From assembly GCA_937138275.1 (NCBI GenBank), contig CAKZOY010000039.1:1-6432 (forward strand): 6,432 nucleotides of DNA, in the 5' to 3' direction. The position numbers were made by a program, and so were the translations under genes. Each line of letters opens with the position of its first letter. Positions within the stretch are counted from its first letter, which is position 1. The stretch comes from an uncultured Chloroflexota bacterium (GTDB lineage Bacteria > Chloroflexota > Anaerolineae > B4-G1 > DUEL01). Below the pieces are notes generated by a model. That model saw nothing but the letters and a program-made list of their open reading frames with translations, had not been told where the DNA came from and did no database searches. This document shows, piece after piece, positions 1 to 6,211 of the stretch.

Positions 1-752
1 GTGCCGTTGCCGCGGTCGGTCAGCGTCAGCCAGGTGGGTAGGGTCGGCGCAGTGACCGTCAGCGCATCGCCGTGGGATAGGTCAGGGTCGGTGGCGACCA
101 CGCTGTAGGTGTAGGGCTGGCCCTGCGTCGCCCTGGTGGCCGGTTCGCTGGTGAAGAGAGGCGGGTCGTTGACGTTCGCCACGGTGATGGTGAACTGCTG
201 GATAGCCGTCAGGCCCTCCGCATCAGCGACCTGGAGCACCACGAAGTTCTCCCCCACGTCCCCGCTGCCGGGCGTACCGGAGAGGGTGGCGGTGAGCCAT
301 CCCGAAGCCCGGTTCAGCGTCAGCCAGTTTGGAAGCGTTAGCGCCGTTATGGTCAGGACGTCTTCGTGAATCAGGTCGGGATCGTCAACGGCAATTTCAT
401 CAAAATAGGGCTGGCCCTGGGTCGCTTCGGTGAGCGGATCGCTGACGAACTCAGGCGGGTCGTTGACGTTCACCACGGTGATGGTGAACTCCTGGGTGGC
501 GGTCCGGCCCGCGCCGTCGGCGACCTCCAGCACCACGGAATGCTCGCCCACATCGGTGTTGCCGGGCACGCCGGAGAGCGTCGCCGTGCCGTTGCCGTGG
601 TCGGTCAGGTCCAGCCATTCGGGCAGGACCGGGGCGGTGATCGTCAGTTGATCCCCGAGAGGCAGGTTCGGGTCTTCGGCAGTGACGTCGTAAGTATATG
701 GTTGGCCCTGGGAGGTTTTGGTGACCGGTGTGCTGGTGAAATAGGGCGGCTC
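1..752 (-). repeat. Tandem Ig/cadherin-like domain repeats (97-98 codons each)
   Basis: Three successive units of the surface protein begin at residues 489 (EPPYF), 586 (DPPEF) and 684 (DPPLF); the third is cut by the window edge. Period is 291 bp then 294 bp. Each unit has the pattern [ED]PPxF, TQGQPY or SQGQPY, an acidic DP(N/D)L segment, LT(I/V)T, LPxWL, TATLSG(V/T)PG, DVGE, a V.D. segment and FTITV.NVN. This matches putative Ig (He_PIG) or cadherin-like modules, which often bind calcium through acidic linker residues. More copies are likely beyond base 1. Confidence 0.85.
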
Positions 753-2216
753 ATTCTTTATGTTGATGTAGACCAGGCCATTGCCGCTGGCTGGCGCAGA
801 GAGGAGTGGTGCGGTGAATATCGCCGTATTGACAACAATCCGCTCATCCTCCAGTAGCGCCACCGAGACCGGGAAGGTGAGGGTGATCTGATGGTTGGCG
901 GAAATGACCAGGCTGTGGGCCAGAACGGGCGGGGCATTGCCGACCATACCGGCGCCGGATGGTTTCAGGGTAACAGGGCCGATAAAGAACAACTCGGAAG
1001 GCAGCGTATCAGACAGGATGCCCCCTGTGAGGCCGGGGCCGTTGTTGAGGACGGTGATCGTGAAGGTGAGCGTTTGACCGGGGGAGACGATGGGGTTATC
1101 AGCCGATTTGCTCACGGTGACAGTGAAGGTGTTCATCTCGTACGCACCGATGTCGCAACCGAAACCGACCGGTCGGGCGATGCCGTCCAGGTCGTGGGTC
1201 GGGCAGACCGCGGAATTTCCGGCATCAATGGCAGGCGAGCCCGGCCCCAGGCGCAGGTCGCCCGCGGAGGCGTTGACGAATCGGGGGTCGGCATTGATGT
1301 TGCCGGTGCCGGACCCGCCCCCACGGATAATGCTGTAGGAGATGGAGGGATTACTGCCACCGGTGCCGAATATCTCCGAACTGTTACCCCAGAAGATACA
1401 ATTGGTGAGCGTCGGGTTGCTCTTGGAGTTGAACATCCCGCCGCCGCGTTTGGCGGAGTTTCCGTAGAAGGTAACGTTGACGAGTCTCGGTCCGCTGTTG
1501 TTAGCATTGTAAATGCCGCCCCCATCCGCTCCGGCGGAATTATTGAAGAAAACAACGTTGGTCAACGTCGGGCTGCTGCTGGTATTGTAGATTCCGCCGC
1601 CGTTCTGGCTGGCCCGGTTGCCAGCGAAGATGATGTTTCTCAAGGTGGGGCTTCCGTTGGAATTGTACATTCCACCGCCGGATCTCCCGATCGCCTGCCC
1701 GGCGGTGATGATGAAGCCATCCAGGACGGCCGTTGAATCCGTCCCGCTGCCGGTCACTACGCGGTAAGCATTGGAGCCCCGGATGTTCGCCGTCCGGGTC
1801 ACCACGCCGTTGGGGTCGGTGATGTCGTTGCGGTCAATGTCGCCGCTGAGGACGGTGGGGTTGGTCCGCCAATCCCGCTGGTTGCGGGAGGTCTCCGTTC
1901 CGGCAAAGCCGCCGTAGAGCGCCACGCCGCGTTTCAGGGTGAACGTAGCAGTGCGCTGACCGGCCGCGCCGGGGTAATACACGCCGCGGGCCACCCAGAT
2001 TTCGTTGCCCGACCGAGCGGTGGAAAGGGCGTGCTGCAGGTCGCAGGCGTCGGCCCAGGAGGAGCAACTGCCGGAGGTCACGCCGTCTGGCCGGACGTAT
2101 AGAACGCCGGGATTGGCGTGTGCCGCGGGAACGGGCAATATAGAACGCGCGATGGGCGCTCCCAACAGCGTTAGAAGGAGTCCTGCAATCGCCAGAACAC
2201 GGGTCAGATTTCTCAT
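1..2216 (-). CDS. Large secreted beta-helix / DUF11 / Ig-repeat surface protein (C-terminus beyond window)
   Basis: The frame is open without a stop from the ATG at 2216 to base 1, giving 738 codons, and continues off the left edge. AGGAG and GGGA lie just upstream (2221-2231). Residues 1-34 form a signal peptide: MRNLTR, a hydrophobic core, and an AHA cleavage site before NPG. Residues about 38-360 look like a right-handed beta-helix: YVRPDG near the start, four 26-residue GGG[IM][YF]N repeats at 180-283, GSPAIDAG at 326-333 and GAYE at 357-360, the ending typical of choice-of-anchor-Q proteins. Residues about 363-487 resemble DUF11 (VSKSADNP, SPGQTLTFTITVLNNGP, SDTLP). From 489 on there are Ig/cadherin-like repeats ending in NVNDPP. 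The protein is very likely exported and displayed on the cell surface or secreted, with a structural, adhesive or carbohydrate-related role. No catalytic residues are recognisable and the function is unknown. It is divergent from the hydrolase on its right. Confidence 0.9.
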   Translation of the reverse strand, partial: MRNLTRVLAIAGLLLTLLGAPIARSILPVPAAHANPGVLYVRPDGVTSGSCSSWADACDLQHALSTARSGNEIWVARGVYYPGAAGQRTATFTLKRGVALYGGFAGTETSRNQRDWRTNPTVLSGDIDRNDITDPNGVVTRTANIRGSNAYRVVTGSGTDSTAVLDGFIITAGQAIGRSGGGMYNSNGSPTLRNIIFAGNRASQNGGGIYNTSSSPTLTNVVFFNNSAGADGGGIYNANNSGPRLVNVTFYGNSAKRGGGMFNSKSNPTLTNCIFWGNSSEIFGTGGSNPSISYSIIRGGGSGTGNINADPRFVNASAGDLRLGPGSPAIDAGNSAVCPTHDLDGIARPVGFGCDIGAYEMNTFTVTVSKSADNPIVSPGQTLTFTITVLNNGPGLTGGILSDTLPSELFFIGPVTLKPSGAGMVGNAPPVLAHSLVISANHQITLTFPVSVALLEDERIVVNTAIFTAPLLSAPASGNGLVYINIKNEPPYFTSTPVTKTSQGQPYTYDVTAEDPNLPLGDQLTITAPVLPEWLDLTDHGNGTATLSGVPGNTDVGEHSVVLEVADGAGRTATQEFTITVVNVNDPPEFVSDPLTEATQGQPYFDEIAVDDPDLIHEDVLTITALTLPNWLTLNRASGWLTATLSGTPGSGDVGENFVVLQVADAEGLTAIQQFTITVANVNDPPLFTSEPATRATQGQPYTYSVVATDPDLSHGDALTVTAPTLPTWLTLTDRGNG
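1368..1679 (-). repeat. Four exact-period 78-bp repeats encoding beta-helix coils
   Basis: Residues 180-283 of the surface protein are four units of exactly 26 residues, each starting GGG[IM][YF]N, followed by a Ser/Asn-rich turn, then a (T/R)LxN or LVN strand, a hydrophobic-aromatic strand and a GN(S/R)A or NNSA turn. The aromatic residue recurs at 184, 210, 236 and 262. A fixed length with Asn and Gly at turns is the expected pattern of parallel beta-helix rungs (PbH1-type). The DNA copies have diverged, so the period is kept by protein structure rather than recent duplication. Confidence 0.85.
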
Positions 2217-2310
2217 TTTATCCCTTCTCCTGTAGAATACCGCCCAGAACCCGATGTCTGCCCCGTTGCTGGCGGATCAGAGTGTGCACGTTCGGAATCT
2301 TCTACAATCC

Positions 2311-2316
2311 ATTATA
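2311..2316 (-). promoter_or_regulatory. Candidate -10 box (TATAAT) for the surface-protein gene
   Basis: A perfect TATAAT is read on the minus strand, about 95 bases upstream of the surface-protein ATG at 2216. No good TTGACA-like element is found 16-18 bases further upstream, so this could be a weak or activator-dependent promoter or a chance match in GC-rich DNA. Confidence 0.3.
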
Positions 2317-2375
2317 GCCGCCGAGGGTTGGAATCCGGTTTGAGATTTTGGGAAGTCTGATAGGAAAAAGGTACT

Positions 2376-2405
2376 ATTTGGGGATTGGGTATTGGGGATT
2401 GGGGG
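2376..2405 (+). repeat. ATTGGGG heptad tract with G-quadruplex potential
   Basis: An ATTTGGGG octamer (2376-2383) is followed by three 7-bp units, ATTGGGT, ATTGGGG and ATTGGGG (2384-2404), plus one more G. The G runs at 2380-2383, 2387-2389, 2394-2397 and 2401-2405 are separated by loops of 3, 4 and 3 bases, which satisfies the usual G-quadruplex pattern on the plus strand. The complement CCCCAAT resembles short tandemly repeated heptamers known between genes in cyanobacteria. It lies about 80 bases upstream of the hydrolase Shine-Dalgarno. Confidence 0.7.
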
Positions 2406-2485
2406 TTTCGGAGCGAGCGGCCGAAGGCGGCCCATTTCGCGACCCCCAGGAATCTCCACTCCGCGCTTGGAAACCGCTGCTCTAC

Positions 2486-2491
2486 AGGAGG
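2486..2491 (+). promoter_or_regulatory. Ribosome binding site deciding the hydrolase start
   Basis: A perfect AGGAGG with a 6-base spacer precedes the ATG at 2498. It decides against an in-frame ATG at 2348, which would add 50 residues translated from the G-rich heptad tract and has no comparable site. Confidence 0.9.
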
Positions 2492-2497
2492 TCACCG

Positions 2498-3268
2498 ATG
2501 CCGTTTGTCACCGTTGGGGGAATTCCGATGTTCTATACTGTCGCCGGGCGGCGAGGGCCGGCGGTGGTGCTCATTCACGGGGCTGGCGGGAGTCATCTGC
2601 ACTGGCCCGCGGGGATGCGCCGTCTGCCCGGCGCGGTCGTCTACGCCGTGGACCTGCCCGGGCACGGGCGCTCCGGCGGCGAGGGCCGGACGCGCATAGA
2701 GGACTACGCCGCGGACATCCTGGGGTTTATGGACGGGGTGGGAGTGGCGCGCGGGGTGCTGGTCGGCCATTCTATGGGCGGCGCCATTGCGCAGATGACG
2801 GCCCTGACCGCCCCCGACCGGGTTGCCGGGCTGGTGCTGGTGGGGACTGGCGCGAAACTGCGGGTGGCGCCCGTCCTGTTAGAAGGAATCCTGCAGGATT
2901 TCCCGGGGGTGCTGGCCCTGATGGCCGAGTGGGCGTGGGGACCGGGAGCCGATCCGGCGCTGGTGGCGCGGGGGCGCCAGATGATGGCGCGCGTCTCCCC
3001 CAGAGTCGTTTGGGGGGACTTTGCCGCCTGCGACGGGTTTGATATCCGGGAACGGATAGGAGAAATCGCCGCCCCGACGCTGGTCATCACCGGGTCCGAG
3101 GATCGGATGACACCGCCCCGTTTCGGCCAATGGCTGACCGAACACATCTCCGGCGCGCGGTTCGTCCTGATAGAGGGGGCCGGTCACATGGTGATGCTGG
3201 AAAAGCCGGAAGAAGGAGTCAGCGCGGTGCGGGAGTGGCTGAACACCCTGCAAATTCCGGAGAAATAA
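2498..3268 (+). CDS. Alpha/beta-fold hydrolase
   Basis: A 256-residue protein starting MPFVTVGGIP, with no signal peptide or membrane segment, so probably cytoplasmic. It shows the full alpha/beta hydrolase layout: HGAGG oxyanion loop at 27-31, DLPGHGRS at 52-59, the nucleophile elbow GHSMGG at 90-95 with Ser92, an acidic residue Asp202 in TGSED, and the catalytic His230 in GAGHMVMLEKP. The segment between about 120 and 182 is a short lid. Length is normal for the family of esterases, 3-oxoadipate enol-lactonase-like enzymes, peroxidase-like and C-C hydrolases. The substrate cannot be told from sequence. The gene stands alone: divergent from the surface protein and convergent with rho. The hydrolase assignment is very secure; the specific reaction is unknown. 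Confidence 0.95.
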   Translation: MPFVTVGGIPMFYTVAGRRGPAVVLIHGAGGSHLHWPAGMRRLPGAVVYAVDLPGHGRSGGEGRTRIEDYAADILGFMDGVGVARGVLVGHSMGGAIAQMTALTAPDRVAGLVLVGTGAKLRVAPVLLEGILQDFPGVLALMAEWAWGPGADPALVARGRQMMARVSPRVVWGDFAACDGFDIRERIGEIAAPTLVITGSEDRMTPPRFGQWLTEHISGARFVLIEGAGHMVMLEKPEEGVSAVREWLNTLQIPEK

Positions 3269-3300
3269 GACGCAGCGGGACACGGAGGGCACCCGCGCCC

Positions 3301-3343
3301 GGCGATGTGTGCCGCGTCTCCCAGCGCCTCACATCGCCTCTTT
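3301..3343 (+). terminator. Candidate terminator hairpin between the convergent hydrolase and rho genes
   Basis: A perfect 9-bp inverted repeat, GGCGATGTG (3301-3309) and CACATCGCC (3330-3338), flanks a 20-base loop and is followed on the plus strand by TCTTT. It begins 32 bases after the hydrolase stop. The right arm overlaps the rho stop codon (3329-3331) and last codons. The loop is long and the T tract short, so it is a weak candidate; there is no T tract on the rho side. Confidence 0.4.
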
Positions 3344-4729
3344 CAGCGTGTCCAGGAACTCCTTGTTGCTCCGGGTGCGGGCCAGGTGTTGCAGCACCGA
3401 CTCGGTGACCGTCGTCAGTTCGTATCCGGCGCCAGCGGGCGGCGGGGCCATCATCTGGGAGACCATCTTGCGCATCAGCCAGACCTTCTGCAGCGTGTTC
3501 TGGTCCAGGAGCAGTTCCTCCCGACGGGTTCCGGAGCGCTCAATGTCAAAGGCCGGGAAGATGCGCCGTTCCTGCAGCCGACGGCTGAGGTGGAGTTCCA
3601 TATTGCCGGTGCCCTTGAACTCCTCGTAGATGACGTCGTCCATCCGGCTGCCGGTGTCCACCAGGCATGTGGCGATGATGGTCAAACTGCCCCCCTCCTC
3701 CAGATTGCGGGCCGCGCCAAAGAAACTCTTGGGCGGATAGAGGGCGGCGGGGTCCAGACCGCCGGAGAGGGTGCGCCCGCTGGGCGCAACGACCAGGTTG
3801 TAGGCCCGCGCCAGCCGGGTGATGCTATCCAGCAGGATGACCACGTCCCGCCCGGATTCCACCAACCGTTTGGCTCGCTCCAGGGCCATCTCCGCTACCT
3901 TCGTCTGCGTCTGGACCGGCTCGTCAAAGGTGGAACTGATGACCTCCGCCTCCACAGAGCGGTCCATATCGGTCACTTCCTCCGGCCGCTCCCCGATGAG
4001 GACCACCATCAGATGAACTTCCGGATGGTTGGCGGTGATCCCGTTGGCGATATGCTTGAGGACGGTGGTTTTGCCGGCCTTGGGCGGTGAAACGATGAGA
4101 CCGCGCTGTCCCTTCCCGATGGGCGCGATCAGGCTGAGCAGCCGGGTGGTCAGGTTATGACGGTCCGTTTCAATGACCAGCCGCTTATCCGGGAAGACGG
4201 GGGTCAGTCTCTCAAAGCGGGGACGCAGCCGGGCCTGTTCCGGGTTCATCCCGTTGACCGTTTCCACCCTCAGGAGGCTGTAGTATCGTTCGGTCTCCTT
4301 GGGAGGACGGACCTGCCCGATGACCAGGTCGCCGGTGCGCAGGCCGAAGCGCCGAATCTGGGATTGAGAGACGTAGACGTCGTCCGGACCCGGCAGATAG
4401 TTCGGGCCGCGCAGGAAGCCCACCGTTTCGTCCCCCATCTCCACGATTTCCAGGACGCCGCCCCGAAAGGTCAACCCCTCCCGTTCCGCCTTGGCCTGGA
4501 GAATGCGCAAGATCAGGTCCTCCTTCTTCAGGCGACTGTAGCCGGAGATGTCCATCTTGCGGGCCAGTTCCCGCAACTCGGCGAGAGTCCAGGTCTCCAG
4601 CACCCCCATCTCCAGAATGTCGGTGGGTATCCCCGGAAACAGTTCGCGGGGGGGTGCCTCAATCCTGGGAGCGACTACCTCTTCGGTGGGGGGAGCTATC
4701 TTTTCTTCGGTCCATTCTGTGTCGGTCAT
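3329..4729 (-). CDS. rho: Transcription termination factor Rho
   Basis: A 466-residue RNA-dependent ATPase/helicase that ends transcription as a ring hexamer. An acidic, proline-rich extension (about 1-40) precedes the Rho_N helix domain (LAELRELARKMDISGYSRLK, 49-68), the cold-shock-like RNA-binding domain (about 90-160; YVSQSQIRRF at 119-128, RPPKETERYYSLL at 141-153) and the RecA-like ATPase core: Walker A SPPKAGKT at 214-221, GERPEEVTDM at 246-255, Walker B VVILLDSITRLARAYN at 296-311, LSGGLDPAAL at 321-330, and the highly conserved block around FFGAARNLEEGGSLTIIAT (336-354) and EEFKGTGNMELHLSRR (369-384). Extra length over the roughly 420 residues of E. coli Rho is mainly the N-terminus. 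AGGAGG (4734-4739) lies 4 bases before the ATG. It is 53 bp downstream of fbp. Confidence 0.98.
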   Translation of the reverse strand: MTDTEWTEEKIAPPTEEVVAPRIEAPPRELFPGIPTDILEMGVLETWTLAELRELARKMDISGYSRLKKEDLILRILQAKAEREGLTFRGGVLEIVEMGDETVGFLRGPNYLPGPDDVYVSQSQIRRFGLRTGDLVIGQVRPPKETERYYSLLRVETVNGMNPEQARLRPRFERLTPVFPDKRLVIETDRHNLTTRLLSLIAPIGKGQRGLIVSPPKAGKTTVLKHIANGITANHPEVHLMVVLIGERPEEVTDMDRSVEAEVISSTFDEPVQTQTKVAEMALERAKRLVESGRDVVILLDSITRLARAYNLVVAPSGRTLSGGLDPAALYPPKSFFGAARNLEEGGSLTIIATCLVDTGSRMDDVIYEEFKGTGNMELHLSRRLQERRIFPAFDIERSGTRREELLLDQNTLQKVWLMRKMVSQMMAPPPAGAGYELTTVTESVLQHLARTRSNKEFLDTLKEAM

Positions 4730-4755
4730 CTCTCCTCCTGCTTTGAAATAAGGGG

Positions 4756-4781
4756 GGACGACGGAGGGTCATCCGTCGTCC
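4756..4781 (-). terminator. Stem-loop between fbp and rho, probable terminator or attenuator
   Basis: On the minus strand, one base after the fbp stop codon, GGACGACGGA and TCCGTCGTCC form a perfect 10-bp stem around a 6-base loop (TGACCC). It is followed by a run of Cs and then TTATTT rather than a pure T tract, and then by the rho Shine-Dalgarno. The form fits an imperfect intrinsic terminator that would let part of the transcription through into rho, or a stem that protects the 3' end of processed fbp mRNA. Confidence 0.55.
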
Positions 4782-4782
4782 T

Positions 4783-5802
4783 TTACTCGTCGTAGCGAGC
4801 GATAAACTCTTCTGCTTTCTCTACCAGGTCCCGGTTGCCGATGAAGAGCGCCGTGCGATGGTGCAGCGATTCGGGAACGATATCCAGGATGGGGCGCCGA
4901 CCGTCGGAGGCGTACCCGCCCGCATGGTGGGCGATGAACGCCAGGGGAGCGGCCTCATAGAGAAGGCGGAGTTTCCCTTTGGGTTTCTTCGGGTCCTTGT
5001 AATCCTGGGGGTAGTAGAAAATCCCGCCCTCCAGCAGATTGCGATGGAAATCAGCCACCAGGGAGCCGATGTAGCGGCCGGAGAGGGGCTTTCGGGGCTC
5101 CTGTTCGTCCATCCCCTGCAACCAGCGGGTGAACCGCTTCACGCCCTCGCTCCAGTACTTCTCGTTGCCCTGATTGGCGCTGTAGTACTTGGGCTCTGAA
5201 GGAACCCGGATGTTCGGGTGGGAAAGAAGAAATTCCCCCACACTCGGGTCCAGGGTAAATCCGTGGACCCTGTTTCCCGTCGTATAGACCATCATCGTAC
5301 TGGAGCCGTAGATGATGTACCCTGCTGCGGCCAGATTGCGCCCCGGCTGGAGGCAATCCACCACGGTCCCCGGCCCCTGGGTGGAGAGTCGGCGATAGAT
5401 GCCGAAGATGGTGCCGATGCTGGCGTTCACGTCAATGTTGGACGAGCCGTCCAGCGGGTCAAAGACCAGCACGTAGCGGCCGATGGGGTATCCCTCCGGG
5501 ATGGGGATGATATCCGGCTCCTCCTCCGAGGCCATCACCGCCAGTCGGCCCGTATAGGAGTTCATCCGGACGATGGTCTGGTTGGCGAAGACGTCCAGTT
5601 TCATTTGCGCTTCGCCCTGGACGTTGGTCGCGCCGGAGAGGCCCAGGATGTGAACCAGTCCGGCGCGAGAGGTCTCGCGGGCGATGATTTTGGCTGCCAG
5701 AGCGATGTCGTAGAGGAGGCTGGTGAAGACACCGGTCGCCTCCGGATAGGCCCGCTCCTGCTCCAGGATGTGACGCTCTATGGTGATGATTTCCTCCGGC
5801 AT
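4783..5802 (-). CDS. fbp: Fructose-1,6-bisphosphatase, class I
   Basis: A 339-residue cytoplasmic enzyme hydrolysing fructose 1,6-bisphosphate to fructose 6-phosphate in gluconeogenesis (or a sugar-phosphate cycle). Full family length. Metal and catalytic motifs are present: SEEE at 92-95, DPLDGSSNIDVN at 115-126, LLYEA at 280-284 with Glu283. Also GEAQMKLDVFAN (63-74), LQPGRNLAAAGY (151-162), RYIGSLVADFHRNLLEGG (243-260) and GKLRLLYEAAPLAFI (276-290). Residues corresponding to the AMP site of mammalian FBPase are largely kept: Thr23, Thr27, Arg109 (Lys there), Tyr110 and Arg137, so AMP inhibition is plausible. The usual NEG of the substrate loop is NQG at 210-212. The start at MPEEIITIER is chosen because it fits the family N-terminus and follows the CBS stop by 4 bases. 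GGGG 7 bases upstream is a modest ribosome site, so translation is probably coupled to the CBS gene. Confidence 0.97.
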   Translation of the reverse strand: MPEEIITIERHILEQERAYPEATGVFTSLLYDIALAAKIIARETSRAGLVHILGLSGATNVQGEAQMKLDVFANQTIVRMNSYTGRLAVMASEEEPDIIPIPEGYPIGRYVLVFDPLDGSSNIDVNASIGTIFGIYRRLSTQGPGTVVDCLQPGRNLAAAGYIIYGSSTMMVYTTGNRVHGFTLDPSVGEFLLSHPNIRVPSEPKYYSANQGNEKYWSEGVKRFTRWLQGMDEQEPRKPLSGRYIGSLVADFHRNLLEGGIFYYPQDYKDPKKPKGKLRLLYEAAPLAFIAHHAGGYASDGRRPILDIVPESLHHRTALFIGNRDLVEKAEEFIARYDE

Positions 5803-5806
5803 CGGA

Positions 5807-6211
5807 CTACCCCATATACCAGACCCATTTGGAGCCGCGCATATCGCGGATGATGTCGGTGGTGGAGAGGACACCCAGGGGGGTGCCGTCGGCATCCACC
5901 ACCAGCAGACGATGGATATGGCTCTCCAGCATCTTCTTCGCCGCCTCCGCCACCGGTGCGTCTTTAGAGATGGTGATGACGCCCGGCGTCATCACGTCGG
6001 CGGCGCGAATCCGGGTCAGGTCCTCCCCGTAGTGGGCGATGGCGTCGGTATGGGAGACCACCCCCAGCGGCTGAGTTCCCTCCCCCTCGGCAACGATGAT
6101 GGCGTGAATGTCGGTATCCGCCATCACGCTCACCACCTCCTGAAGGGGAGTATCTGGTTTGCAAAAGATGACCCCTTTGTGGTAGATATCTCGGACGAAG
6201 CGCTCCGTCAT
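5807..6211 (-). CDS. Stand-alone CBS-pair protein
   Basis: A 134-residue protein made of two CBS motifs and little else: the first at about 14-62 (GVIFCKPDTPLQEVVSVM ... PLGVVSHTDAIAHY), the second at about 72-125 (DVMTPGVITISKDAPVAEAA ... RLLVVDADGTPLGVLSTTDIIRDM). CBS pairs form a Bateman module that usually binds AMP, ATP or related nucleotides and passes on energy status. No enzymatic domain, signal peptide or membrane segment is seen, so it is probably a soluble sensor or regulator. A good Shine-Dalgarno AGGGAGG (6217-6223) precedes the ATG. It is the first gene of the apparent CBS-fbp-rho operon, 4 bp before fbp, which suggests FBPase as a partner; that is an inference. The C-terminal tail WVWYMG is aromatic and its codons supply the GGGG before fbp. 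Confidence 0.93.
   Translation of the reverse strand: MTERFVRDIYHKGVIFCKPDTPLQEVVSVMADTDIHAIIVAEGEGTQPLGVVSHTDAIAHYGEDLTRIRAADVMTPGVITISKDAPVAEAAKKMLESHIHRLLVVDADGTPLGVLSTTDIIRDMRGSKWVWYMG

Larger units (their letters stand above)
2217..2497. other. Divergent intergenic region, no gene
   Basis: These 281 bases separate two genes transcribed away from each other, so both promoters should lie here. It contains the surface-protein Shine-Dalgarno (2221-2231), the TATAAT on the minus strand (2311-2316), a weak plus-strand promoter-like pair (TTGGGA at 2348-2353 and TACTAT at 2372-2377, 18-bp spacer), a G-rich heptad tract (2376-2405), a small hairpin GGCCG-AAGG-CGGCC (2419-2432) and the hydrolase Shine-Dalgarno (2486-2491). 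I see no convincing short gene. Confidence 0.6.

Noticed and set aside
1368..1679. Regular 78-bp repeats as a possible CRISPR array
   Set aside because: The period is a multiple of three, lies inside an open frame, and the copies diverge as protein repeats without conserved short repeats and unique spacers.
366..1736. Plus-strand open frames at 366-857 and 891-1736
   Set aside because: They lie opposite the surface-protein gene and have low-complexity Gly/Asp/Arg/Val composition with no recognisable domains, typical antisense shadows in GC-rich DNA.
2348..2497. In-frame upstream extension of the hydrolase from an ATG at 2348
   Set aside because: The extra 50 residues are translated from a G-rich heptad repeat and hairpin DNA, and the perfect AGGAGG sits before the ATG at 2498, where family similarity begins.
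2392..3292. Alternative frames and minus-strand open frames over the hydrolase
   Set aside because: The hydrolase frame carries all catalytic motifs; the others are biased in composition and motif-free.
3305..4795. Plus-strand open frames at 3305-4090 and 4157-4795
   Set aside because: Antisense to the clearly conserved rho gene; no domains.
5803..5895. Upstream in-frame start of fbp at 5895
   Set aside because: It would overlap the end of the CBS gene by about 90 bases and add a Ser/Pro-rich stretch not seen in the family; the start at 5802 fits the family N-terminus.
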